9,615 nt of DNA, taken from NCBI GenBank assembly GCA_910584715.1, contig CAJUAN010000046.1, positions 1 to 9,615 of the forward strand, read 5' to 3'. Origin of the DNA: an uncultured Oscillospiraceae bacterium. GTDB lineage: Bacteria > Bacillota > Clostridia > Oscillospirales > Ruminococcaceae. Positions 1 to 5,509 of the stretch are shown piece by piece. The position numbers were made by a program, and so were the translations under genes. Position 1 is the stretch's first letter. Every line of letters begins with the position of its first letter. Under the pieces are notes generated by a model. That model was not told the origin of the DNA, ran no database searches, and saw nothing but the letters and a program-made list of their open reading frames with translations.

Positions 1-4
1 TCTG

Positions 5-90
5 CCCCCTCGACCCCCGCGAGCTGGGCTCAGCTCGACCAGCTAATCTCTGGCGGGATTATTACATTCGTGCGTTAAACATAAATTTAT
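5..90 (-). repeat. Left copy of an 86-bp structured repeat, inverted relative to the right end
   Basis: This copy matches the reverse complement of 9530-9615 without gaps (position k pairs with 9620-k), with 10 mismatches in 86 bases, at 11, 21, 27, 36, 58, 60, 65, 66, 69 and 75. Read outward on the minus strand it can form a three-way junction. P1 pairs the segment at 60-54 with 19-12 (one bulge, one T-G wobble). P2 is CCAG/CTGG (53-50 with 42-39, 7-nt loop). P3 is GAGCTG/CAGCTC (36-31 with 26-21, 4-nt loop). The inner edge, 81-90, is the palindrome ATAAATTTAT. It lies just past the khpA terminator. There is no coding signal. It is probably a dispersed repeat (REP- or MITE-like or a structured RNA element); I do not recognise the family. 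Confidence 0.85.
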
Positions 91-120
91 ATAATCAAAA
101 TTGATTTAATCATGCAACAC

Positions 121-151
121 AAAAAGGGAAATACCCCTAAAGCCATTTCCC
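121..151 (-). terminator. Rho-independent terminator after khpA
   Basis: On the minus strand GGGAAAT (151-145) pairs perfectly with ATTTCCC (132-126) around a 12-nt loop and is followed by five T residues (125-121). It sits 43 bp beyond the khpA stop codon and marks the end of the rpsP-khpA transcript. No rimM-like gene follows. Confidence 0.75.
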
Positions 152-194
152 ATGAATTATCGCAGCTTTGAAATTTACAGGCGTTCCGCGCAGC

Positions 195-428
195 TCAGTC
201 TATCTCAACCATTATCTTCTGATTTGACCTGCCCGCGCCCGCGCGCATAACCGTACGGATAGCCTTGGCGATCCTGCCCTGCTTGCCGATGACCCGTCCC
301 ATGTCGGCGGAAGCTACGTGCAGGTGGTATACCGTAACGCCCTCTGCGTCCGGTTCGTCTATATCAATCTTTACCGCGTCCCTGTCGTCAACGAGACCGT
401 ACACGATACTTCTGAGCAATTCTTCCAT
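195..428 (-). CDS. khpA: KhpA, KH-domain RNA-binding protein (YlqC family)
   Basis: The 77-residue product is a single-KH-domain RNA-binding protein. KhpA proteins usually pair with KhpB (Jag/EloR) and influence cell elongation and division in Gram-positive bacteria; that role is family knowledge. The diagnostic loop VIGKQG is at residues 46-51, preceded by the beta strand VTVYHLHVAS and followed by helix RIAKAIRTVMRAG. Length is typical for the family (about 75-80 aa). I chose the ATG at 428 because the protein then begins MEELL, in line with relatives. An AAAAGG lies about 15 nt upstream, rather far, so the ATG at 443 (adding MVVVV) or a TTG at 461 cannot be excluded. It follows rpsP in the same direction, the usual order, and a terminator comes after it. 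Confidence 0.92.
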   Translation of the reverse strand: MEELLRSIVYGLVDDRDAVKIDIDEPDAEGVTVYHLHVASADMGRVIGKQGRIAKAIRTVMRAGAGRSNQKIMVEID

Positions 429-477
429 AACTACAACTACCATCCTTTTCTGATAAAACAAAGCAAGAGAACCTAAG

Positions 478-499
478 GCCGGAGGCTTCTGCCTCCGCC
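478..499 (-). other. Intergenic hairpin between rpsP and khpA
   Basis: GGAGGC (481-486) and GCCTCC (491-496) form a perfect 6-bp stem with a 4-nt loop, and 480/497 and 478/499 can add pairs. On the minus (transcribed) strand no T-run follows, so it is not a normal intrinsic terminator. It could be an mRNA processing or stabilising hairpin, or it could tune khpA expression relative to rpsP. Confidence 0.45.
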
Positions 500-551
500 T
501 ATTATCCTCTTAACATTCTTTCGCCGCATCCGGTACAAACGGACAGCAGCA

Positions 552-794
552 TTAAAGCACGCCGTTTTTCTCGAACAGCTTCTTTACTGTCTCGGTGGGC
601 TGCGCGCCGTTAGCCATCCACTTCTTAGCCTTTTCCGCGTCGATCTTTACGGTCGAGGGTTCGGTCTTGGAATCATAGTAGCCGATCTCTTCGATAAATC
701 TTCCGTCTCTGGGATATCTGGAATCTGCAACAACAATTCTGTAGAAAGGAGCTTTTTTTGCGCCCATTCTTCTCAGTCTGATTTTTACCGCCAT
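552..794 (-). CDS. rpsP: 30S ribosomal protein S16
   Basis: The 80-aa product is ribosomal protein S16, a small-subunit protein needed for 30S assembly. The N-terminus MAVKIRLRRMGAKKAPFYR and the following block VVADSRYPRDGRFIEEIGYYD are hallmark S16 sequence, and the length is normal. The start is fixed by a strong AGGAGG (803-808) 8 nt before the ATG at 794; the frame is open further upstream but nothing there resembles S16. It is followed by khpA. Upstream lies a 148-bp leader with strong hairpins (separate entry) rather than ffh, which is unusual. Identification is firm. Confidence 0.98.
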   Translation of the reverse strand: MAVKIRLRRMGAKKAPFYRIVVADSRYPRDGRFIEEIGYYDSKTEPSTVKIDAEKAKKWMANGAQPTETVKKLFEKNGVL

Positions 795-813
795 TGGTAT
801 ACACCTCCTATTA

Positions 814-865
814 AAGCAGCTGTTGCAGCTGCTTCTTGAATTCTCCGCAGAAAAGTCAAGAAGCA
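814..865 (-). promoter_or_regulatory. rpsP leader with two mutually exclusive hairpins
   Basis: In transcript order (minus strand), segment 865-856 is fully complementary to 839-830 (10 bp, TCAAGAAGCA/TGCTTCTTGA), with a further short inner stem. Segment 834-826 is fully complementary to 822-814 (9 bp, AAGCAGCTG/CAGCTGCTT, 3-nt loop). The two stems share 830-834, so only one can form at a time. The second hairpin ends 5 bases before the rpsP AGGAGG and is followed by TTTAAT. This is the geometry of an attenuator or translation switch. A weak promoter candidate lies further upstream: -10 TATAGT at 913-918 and -35 TTCATT at 936-941, 17 bp apart. That regulation actually occurs is inference. Confidence 0.5.
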
Positions 866-942
866 ATAGGCAAAAAGTTTTCTGCCTGCTGCACATACTG
901 CAAAAATTTCAAACTATATCAAAACGCATTTGCGTAATGAAC

Positions 943-1344
943 TTAGTGGTGACAGTGTCCTGTCTTTGCTTTAGCTTTCGGCTTTACGCTGCAAACGCCT
1001 TTGGTGTCGCAGTTGTCGCAGATACCGTCTCCGTCCTCGTCAATAAAGGAGCAGCCGTTCCCGCAGTAGTAGCCGCTGTTTCCGCAGGTGTCGCAAAGTC
1101 CGTCGCTGTCTTCGTCAATAAAGGAACAATCCTCGCCGCAGTAATATCTGTGGTTTTCGCAGTTATCGCATATGCCGTCTCCGTCCTCGTCGCAGTAGGA
1201 ACAATCCCTGCCGCAGTAATAAACTGAAGCCGTGCTCCAGCTATGGCGTCCGCTGCCGTGGTGTCCGCCGTGAGCGGATACGGCAATGCCCGTCATCGAA
1301 ACGGTCAAGGCAAGTACGGTAACAAAAGCTAACAGTTTTTTCAT
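943..1344 (-). CDS. Secreted Cys-rich protein with three DxDxDG calcium-loop repeats
   Basis: The 133-aa product is of unknown function. Residues 1-24 are a signal peptide (MKK, hydrophobic stretch, end VSA). A His-rich segment follows (HGGHHGSGRH, 25-34). Residues 42-116 are three tandem 25-residue repeats, each starting YYCG and containing an acidic loop DEDGDG or DEDSDG followed by C-D-x-C. The tail is Lys-rich and ends GHCHH. The loops resemble those of thrombospondin type 3 or EF-hand-like/dockerin repeats, so Ca2+ binding outside the cell is likely. The 15 Cys and terminal His clusters suggest disulfides and/or binding of other metals. The ATG at 1344 has AAAGGAG 8 nt upstream; a TTG at 1362 in frame is less likely. 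It follows the 1365-1607 gene by 20 bp, probably in one operon. A short hairpin (924-935) followed by TTTT may weakly terminate it. Confidence 0.85.
   Translation of the reverse strand: MKKLLAFVTVLALTVSMTGIAVSAHGGHHGSGRHSWSTASVYYCGRDCSYCDEDGDGICDNCENHRYYCGEDCSFIDEDSDGLCDTCGNSGYYCGNGCSFIDEDGDGICDNCDTKGVCSVKPKAKAKTGHCHH
997..1221 (-). repeat. Three 75-bp in-frame tandem repeats
   Basis: Three consecutive 75-bp units encode residues 42-66, 67-91 and 92-116 of the Cys-rich protein. Unit 1 has one extra Cys (SYC) where units 2 and 3 have SFI. Unit 2 has DSDG in place of DGDG. Reading frame and Cys spacing are preserved while third codon positions vary, which suggests selection on the protein. Confidence 0.85.
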
Positions 1345-1364
1345 AAGACATTCTCCTTTCAAAA

Positions 1365-1607
1365 TTAAAGCGTTGGTGAAACGTACAGTTTAAAAACCGT
1401 TATTGCCGCAATAAAGCAGACAATTCCGGCGGCAATAAAAATTGCCTTTGTGTATTTGCGTCTGAAGATCGCGTCCAGCAGCTCAAAAGAATTTTCCTTT
1501 TCGGCTTCGGGATTTTTTCTGTACCACCGCTCCGCAAACATATAGGCGAGCGGTTCGGCCAAAGTCACCGTGCCGACCGCTAAAAGCGAGCTGAATAAAA
1601 ATCTCAT
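1365..1607 (-). CDS. Small two-helix membrane protein, function unknown
   Basis: The 80-aa product is not a recognised family. It has two hydrophobic segments, about residues 3-24 and 54-75, separated by a charged stretch (ERWYRKNPEAEKENS, then RRKYTK), which suggests a helical hairpin in the membrane. The ATG at 1607 is preceded by GAGGTG at a good distance. It begins 12 bp after the stop of the zinc-ribbon gene and ends 20 bp before the start of the secreted Cys-rich gene, so the three genes probably form a unit. Function cannot be assigned. Confidence 0.75.
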   Translation of the reverse strand: MRFLFSSLLAVGTVTLAEPLAYMFAERWYRKNPEAEKENSFELLDAIFRRKYTKAIFIAAGIVCFIAAITVFKLYVSPTL

Positions 1608-1619
1608 GCTTTCACCTCG

Positions 1620-1784
1620 TCAAGCCGCTTTTGAATAGTCAATGGCCGATATCTCCCGCATTAGCTGTTTAGCGGTATTCACAAGCTTTTCAAGCTGTCC
1701 CGCAACATCGGCGGAAAAATATTTTTCGCCGCACCGTTCGCATTCCTCCTTTACAAGTTTGTCGCTTTTGCAGTAGGAACACAT
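1620..1784 (-). CDS. Small zinc-ribbon protein resembling a YgiT-type zinc finger
   Basis: The 54-aa product has two CxxC pairs (CSYC at 2-5, CERC at 15-18) followed by GEKYFSADVAGQLEKL. The block C-x-x-C-G-E-x-Y-F-S resembles the YgiT-type zinc finger found in MqsA-like antitoxins, but here the distance between the Cys pairs is shortened and there is no HTH domain. I place the start at the ATG at 1784 because AAGGAGG is 8 nt before it; the in-frame ATG at 1790 is only 2 nt from that site. The frame stays open back to 1973 without a ribosome site. No toxin-like partner gene is adjacent, so a toxin-antitoxin role is not supported. It may be the first gene of a three-gene unit. Confidence 0.7.
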   Translation of the reverse strand: MCSYCKSDKLVKEECERCGEKYFSADVAGQLEKLVNTAKQLMREISAIDYSKAA

Positions 1785-1816
1785 CGCCATTACCTCCTTG
1801 CACGCATACCTTCTAT

Positions 1817-1822
1817 AGTATA
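1817..1822 (-). promoter_or_regulatory. Possible -10 element upstream of the zinc-ribbon gene
   Basis: TATACT (minus strand) lies about 33 bp before the preferred start at 1784, with an overlapping TATAGA next to it. No good -35 is visible at 16-18 bp, so this is only a candidate for an internal promoter that would separate the small-gene group from the ffh transcript. Confidence 0.3.
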
Positions 1823-1931
1823 GTGCGCGGAAATAAAAAACGGTTGGGATATTTTGAAAAAACTTGATTTTACATAAACCTTTTCGTATCGGGATAACAA
1901 ACTGCAATAATATACAAGGCAGCCCGGATAT

Positions 1932-1971
1932 GAAGAAATCGTCGGGATAATCCTCTGTTATTTCTTCCGAC
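1932..1971 (-). other. Interlocking complementary segments, possible pseudoknot
   Basis: In the 229-bp non-coding gap 1785-2013, GAAGAAAT (1932-1939) is complementary to ATTTCTTC (1960-1967), and GTCGG (1941-1945) to CCGAC (1967-1971). The order is that of an H-type pseudoknot, with one base shared. It is transcribed if the ffh transcript reads through. Otherwise I see no gene or terminator in this gap. Confidence 0.3.
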
Positions 1972-2013
1972 ATACATATAAGTTTTAAATAGCTTTAATA
2001 TCCATATATTACC

Positions 2014-2229
2014 TCACAGCCACCCCGCCAGCACCGCTGTGCCGAAAGCCATAAGCAGCACCCCCGCCGCTCCGATAAGGAACCGCAGTACGCCTCTGCT
2101 TTTCAGCCGCTGTTTCGGTCTGCCGTTTTGGTAAGACCAGTAGTCTATGAACCATTTCCAGTCCCTCAGCGCCGCCGCAAGGCAGAACGCCCCGACTGCG
2201 CCGAACAGTATGAAGTAAAATATATCCAT
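2014..2229 (-). CDS. Small two-helix membrane protein downstream of ffh
   Basis: The 71-aa product is not a recognised family. Hydrophobic helices lie at about residues 3-21 and 47-70, joined by a hydrophilic loop rich in Trp, Tyr and Lys/Arg (DWKWFIDYWSYQNGRPKQ). By the positive-inside rule the loop is probably cytoplasmic. The ATG at 2229 lies only 6 bp after the ffh stop and has a weak ribosome site (GAGAT), so translation is probably coupled to ffh. This position suggests co-expression with the signal recognition particle, but no function can be deduced. Confidence 0.75.
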   Translation of the reverse strand: MDIFYFILFGAVGAFCLAAALRDWKWFIDYWSYQNGRPKQRLKSRGVLRFLIGAAGVLLMAFGTAVLAGWL

Positions 2230-2235
2230 AGCCGC

Positions 2236-3591
2236 TTATCTCATGGGAGGCATCATTCCCGGCGGGAGCCTCAGCTTGTTCTTTTTGCCCTTGCTGTTCC
2301 TGCCCATAACGCCGAACTGCTTCATCATCTTCTGCATTTCCTCGAACTGTCTCAGAAGCCTGTTCACGTCCGCAACGGAATTTCCGCTTCCCGCGGCTAT
2401 CCTGCGCTTCCGCTTTGGGTCGATTATTGAGGGCTTAGCCCTCTCCGCGGGAGTCATGGACAGTATTATCGCTTCTATCCTGCCCATCTGGCTGTCGTCA
2501 ATGTCCGCGTCGTTTATCTTGTCTCCCACTCCGGGGAGCATTCCTATTATCTGCTTCAGGGGACCCATTTTCCGTATCTGCTTCATCTGATCCAGCAGGT
2601 CGGTCATATCGAAGCTGTTTTCCTTTAATCTTTCGGACAGCTTTCTGGAGTTCTCCTCGTCAAAGGTGGACTGCGCCCTCTCTATCAGGGTGAGCATATC
2701 GCCCATACCCAAGATCCTGGACGCCATTCTCTCCGGGTGGAACTGCTCGAAATCACCGAGCTTTTCGCCCGTACCCACAAACTTGATAGGCTTGCCCGTA
2801 ACCGCCAGTACCGACAGCGCCGCGCCGCCCCTTGTGTCGGAATCAAGCTTCGACATAAGCACACTGTTTATTCCCAGCGCGTCGTCGAACGCCTTCGCAA
2901 CGTTTACCGCGTCCTGACCGGTCATCGCGTCCACCACAAGCATTATCTCGTGAGGCTCGGTCTCGGACTTTATGGTCTTAAGCTCGTCCATGAGCTGCTC
3001 GTCTATGTGGAGACGTCCCGCCGTGTCAAGTATAACGATATCGTTTCCGTAATCCTTGGCGTGCTTTACGGCTTCTCTCGCAATGGTGACGGGATTTATC
3101 TGTCCCATTTCAAAAACGGGAACTCCCGCCTTTTCGCCCACCACCTGGAGCTGGCTTATAGCCGCGGGGCGGTACACGTCGCAGGCCGCCAGAAGCGGAC
3201 GCTTGCCCTGCTCCTTGAAAAACTTTGCAAGCTTAGCCGCGTGAGTGGTCTTTCCGGAGCCCTGCAAGCCGCACATCATAACGATACAGGGGGGCTTCGA
3301 GGGGAAGCTCACCTTTGCGTTGCTGTCCCCCATAAGAGCGATAAGCTCCTCGTTAACTATCTTAATGACCTGCTGACCGGGGGTAAGGCTTGTGAGCACC
3401 TCTTCTCCCACTGCTCTTTCGGACACCTTTGCAACAAAATCCTTGACGACCTTATAGCTTACGTCCGCCTCCAGCAGAGCCATACGAACCTCGCGCATAG
3501 CCTCCTTAACGTCCGCCTCGGTAAGCTTTCCTCTGCTTTTAAGGCGCTTGAAAACGCCGTTTAATTTTTCGGACAGACCCTCGAACGCCAT
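2236..3591 (-). CDS. ffh: Signal recognition particle GTPase Ffh (SRP54)
   Basis: The 451-aa GTPase binds 4.5S/6S-like SRP RNA and signal peptides and, with FtsY, delivers ribosome-nascent chains to the membrane translocase. The N domain is residues 1-90. The G domain carries the P-loop GLQGSGKTT (108-116), DVYRPAA (138-144), DTAGR (189-193) and the G4 region SKLDSDTRGGAALS (247-260), where most relatives have TKLDGD. The Met-rich M domain follows, with the RNA-binding block RRIAAGSGNSVADVNRLL (396-413) and a Lys/Met tail. Length is normal. The ATG at 3591 matches the conserved N-terminus MAFEGLSEKL and has GGAAAG upstream; in-frame sequence further upstream is not Ffh-like. It lies 88 bp after ylxM, and a small membrane protein gene follows by 6 bp. 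Confidence 0.98.
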   Translation of the reverse strand: MAFEGLSEKLNGVFKRLKSRGKLTEADVKEAMREVRMALLEADVSYKVVKDFVAKVSERAVGEEVLTSLTPGQQVIKIVNEELIALMGDSNAKVSFPSKPPCIVMMCGLQGSGKTTHAAKLAKFFKEQGKRPLLAACDVYRPAAISQLQVVGEKAGVPVFEMGQINPVTIAREAVKHAKDYGNDIVILDTAGRLHIDEQLMDELKTIKSETEPHEIMLVVDAMTGQDAVNVAKAFDDALGINSVLMSKLDSDTRGGAALSVLAVTGKPIKFVGTGEKLGDFEQFHPERMASRILGMGDMLTLIERAQSTFDEENSRKLSERLKENSFDMTDLLDQMKQIRKMGPLKQIIGMLPGVGDKINDADIDDSQMGRIEAIILSMTPAERAKPSIIDPKRKRRIAAGSGNSVADVNRLLRQFEEMQKMMKQFGVMGRNSKGKKNKLRLPPGMMPPMR

Positions 3592-3679
3592 AAAAACCAC
3601 ACTTTCCAAAAAAATTGAATATGTCTCCCGCTTTTCGTCCCCGCGTCTTGCCTCTTGCTTCTTATATTTCCTGCCTCTG

Positions 3680-4054
3680 TCAGAACAGGTCTTTGTTCTC
3701 TTCGGCAATCCGCAGGAGCGTATCCGCAAGTCTTAAAGCCGACTTAACGTTGCCGCCGTAGGAGCACTCTGATTTTATATCCATTGCAATTGCCATTATC
3801 CGTTCAGTAAGCTCCGAAAACTTTTCCGACCGTTCGGCAAGGTGAAATTTTTCTTCCATATCAAATAGGGTCTGCTCGCCCCGCTTGATGCTGTCCCGCA
3901 CGCCCTGGCGGGTAATGCTCTCGTGCTCCGCTATTTCCGACAGGGACAAGTCCTCGTTATAGTAAAGGTCGATAACGTCCTTCTGCTTGTCGGTAAGCAT
4001 GGGCGCGTAATAATCGAGCAGAACCGATACGCGCAGATTTTTTTCACTGTTCAT
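3680..4054 (-). CDS. ylxM: YlxM/p13-like HTH protein of the SRP operon
   Basis: The 124-aa product belongs to the YlxM family, found next to ffh in most Firmicutes and linked to SRP function. The helix-turn-helix region, residues 22-56, reads DKQKDVIDLYYNEDLSLSEIA then ITRQGVRDSIKRGE, the sigma-70 region-4-like fold typical of the family. A helical C-terminal part follows. Family members are often about 110 aa; this C-terminus is a little longer. The ATG at 4054 has GGAGG 11 nt upstream; a TTG at 4072 is in frame but overlaps that site. It is the first gene after a perfect consensus promoter, about 90 bp away. Confidence 0.92.
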   Translation of the reverse strand: MNSEKNLRVSVLLDYYAPMLTDKQKDVIDLYYNEDLSLSEIAEHESITRQGVRDSIKRGEQTLFDMEEKFHLAERSEKFSELTERIMAIAMDIKSECSYGGNVKSALRLADTLLRIAEENKDLF

Positions 4055-4145
4055 AAACGCTGCCGCCTCCAATAGACCCGTAGTATTTGCTGCTGTTCTG
4101 ATGTTCGGCGGAAGCCGTCATTGTAAAGCAAAATAACTTTACATA

Positions 4146-4174
4146 ATTATACTACAATCCCCATGATTTGTCAA
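4146..4174 (-). promoter_or_regulatory. Consensus sigma-A promoter for ylxM-ffh
   Basis: On the minus strand TTGACA (4174-4169) and TATAAT (4151-4146) are 17 bp apart: both hexamers and the spacing match the consensus. Transcription would start near 4139, giving a leader of about 85 nt before ylxM. The rest of the 302-bp gap 4055-4356 holds AT-rich sequence, the perfect palindrome TTGTAAGTTACAA at 4203-4215 upstream of the -35, and the terminator of the 3D-domain gene. Confidence 0.92.
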
Positions 4175-4279
4175 GGGGGTAAAATGTAAATTTTCAAACG
4201 GTTTGTAAGTTACAATAGAAAAACAATAAAAAAAGCAGCGAAAAAGCCAGACCTGTGTTACAATTGAGCTGCGAGCCTC

Positions 4280-4322
4280 AAAAACAGGAAACGGAAAGCC
4301 TCTCAGCTTTCCGTTTCCTGTT
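4280..4322 (-). terminator. Rho-independent terminator of the 3D-domain gene
   Basis: Segments 4283-4299 and 4306-4322 form a perfect 17-bp stem with a 6-nt loop. On the minus strand the stem runs into five T residues (4284-4280). It is 34 bp after the stop codon at 4357 and insulates this gene from the ylxM promoter. Confidence 0.92.
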
Positions 4323-4356
4323 CTCTTATTAAGCATCAAAGTATGCGCGAACCTTA

Positions 4357-5406
4357 TCAGTTCAGGAAATAAACGTTAACATCGCGTCTGCCCCAGTCGT
4401 AGCAGTCGCTCTCCGAATTCATGAAAAGATCGACTATAATGCTTCCTCTCATGACAGCTCCGCCAGTATCCGCCGCAATGGCGTAGCCGTAAACCTTGGA
4501 TCCGTCCGAAGAAGTGATATAAAGCTCCGTACCGTAGGGAATGATATCGGGGTTGACCGCAACAAGTCCCACAGCGGCAGTTCTTCCCGTAGATGTAAGC
4601 GATCCCGACGGAGCGGTATAGGCGCAGGATGAACCGGTCAGCACCTGTGAATAGCTTATCGGCTCGCCGTTTGCGTCAAGAGCAACATCAGAAGTATACG
4701 CCGCAACAGCAGGAGCTTCATAAACAGGCTCGGGCTCCGGTTCCGGCTCGGGCTCTTCCTCTTTCGTACCCACAACGATAACCTCGTCAACGGGGTCTGT
4801 AACGTCCTTGTCGATAACAGCTGTCGAAACAAGCTCGCCGTCCACATAAACAAGACGCTTTGTAGTTTCGATCTCGCCCTCCTCGCCGTCAACTACGGTC
4901 TCGGAGTAGCCTATCAGATAAGAATCGTCCTCGCGGTATTTTGTGGCGTACTCGATGACCTTTACATCAACCTCCTCCACAATGTCCACGCGGTTTACAA
5001 CAATATTAGTACTGTTATTGAGCGGCTCGCTGAAGCCGATATTGATCAGATCGTCGTCGTAAACGGTAACTCCGGCCGCGTCAAGGGCGTCGGAAACCGT
5101 TCCGGAACACTTGACTCCCAAGTTCATGCCGTCAACGCTTATCTTCACGTCGTACTCCCTGGGGGGGATAAGCGTCATGACAGCCGCTGAATCTGCGGAT
5201 ACCTGAGGAACCGCCGAAAGCGCGGCGCTGTCCGGGTCGACAGCAACGGCAGATATGATCGCCGCTGCGGAAACTGCAACAGCTCCTGCGGAAACTGCGG
5301 CAGCTTTTATTTTTAACATCTTTACTTTTTTCAAGTTCTTTAAGACTTTTTTACAATTTCCGGCAGCGGAAGCAAATCCGCGGCAGTTCTTTGCATTATT
5401 ACTCAT
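4357..5406 (-). CDS. Membrane-anchored cell-wall protein with G5-like and 3D domains (YabE-like)
   Basis: The 349-aa product is of the YabE/resuscitation-factor-like type, a probable peptidoglycan-active enzyme. A basic N-terminus is followed by a hydrophobic anchor or signal at about 31-56. A DUF348-like segment (KISVDGMNLGVKCSGTVSDA, 88-107) precedes a G5-like region (about 143-213). A Glu-Pro linker (218-227) leads to the C-terminal 3D domain (about 274-349), with AADTGG (311-316), IIVDLF (323-328) and DWGRRDVNVYFL at the end. The first of the three usual aspartates is replaced: AVNP (283-286) stands where AVDP is common. D313 and D326 are present. 3D domains share the MltA-type double-psi barrel, so lytic transglycosylase activity is plausible. 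The start at 5406 has AAAGGAG 5 nt upstream. It has its own promoter and terminator. Confidence 0.85.
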   Translation of the reverse strand: MSNNAKNCRGFASAAGNCKKVLKNLKKVKMLKIKAAAVSAGAVAVSAAAIISAVAVDPDSAALSAVPQVSADSAAVMTLIPPREYDVKISVDGMNLGVKCSGTVSDALDAAGVTVYDDDLINIGFSEPLNNSTNIVVNRVDIVEEVDVKVIEYATKYREDDSYLIGYSETVVDGEEGEIETTKRLVYVDGELVSTAVIDKDVTDPVDEVIVVGTKEEEPEPEPEPEPVYEAPAVAAYTSDVALDANGEPISYSQVLTGSSCAYTAPSGSLTSTGRTAAVGLVAVNPDIIPYGTELYITSSDGSKVYGYAIAADTGGAVMRGSIIVDLFMNSESDCYDWGRRDVNVYFLN

Positions 5407-5480
5407 AAAGACTCCTTTCAAAACAGGTTACAAAGTTATTACAAAAGTCAAGTTAGTGTAACCGTTCAGCAACTTTATCA

Positions 5481-5509
5481 ATTATAATCGCCAAACCGCT
5501 GTTTGTCAA
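5481..5509 (-). promoter_or_regulatory. Consensus sigma-A promoter of the 3D-domain gene
   Basis: TTGACA (5509-5504) and TATAAT (5486-5481) on the minus strand are 17 bp apart, a perfect consensus. The leader is about 70 nt and can form a 7-bp stem, GGTTACA (5426-5432) with TGTAACC (5457-5463), which contains the same TTACAA motif seen upstream of the ylxM promoter. Confidence 0.9.

Noticed and set aside
5..80. Integron attC site (GTTAAAC at 74-80 resembles the GTTRRRY core)
   Set aside because: The right-hand copy reads GCTAAAC instead, no matching RYYYAAC core sits at the other side of the fold, and no cassette gene or integrase is present.
823..1227. Plus-strand open frame of 134 codons, Ala/Val-rich, and a second minus-strand frame at 984-1286
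   Set aside because: Both lie across the 75-bp repeats of the Cys-rich gene and show only low-complexity sequence, with no ribosome site or signal peptide of their own; the minus-strand gene at 943-1344 has all of these.
1791..1973. N-terminal extension of the zinc-ribbon protein back to 1973
   Set aside because: No ribosome site at 1973, whereas a strong AAGGAGG sits just before 1784-1790; the extra residues look random after the first 18.
2737..3564. Plus-strand open frame of 275 codons opposite ffh
   Set aside because: Fully antisense to a certain ffh gene; the translation shows no recognisable domain and there is no ribosome binding site.
4139..4339. Minus-strand open frame of 66 codons
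   Set aside because: It spans the terminator hairpin of the 3D-domain gene and the ylxM promoter, and has no ribosome site.
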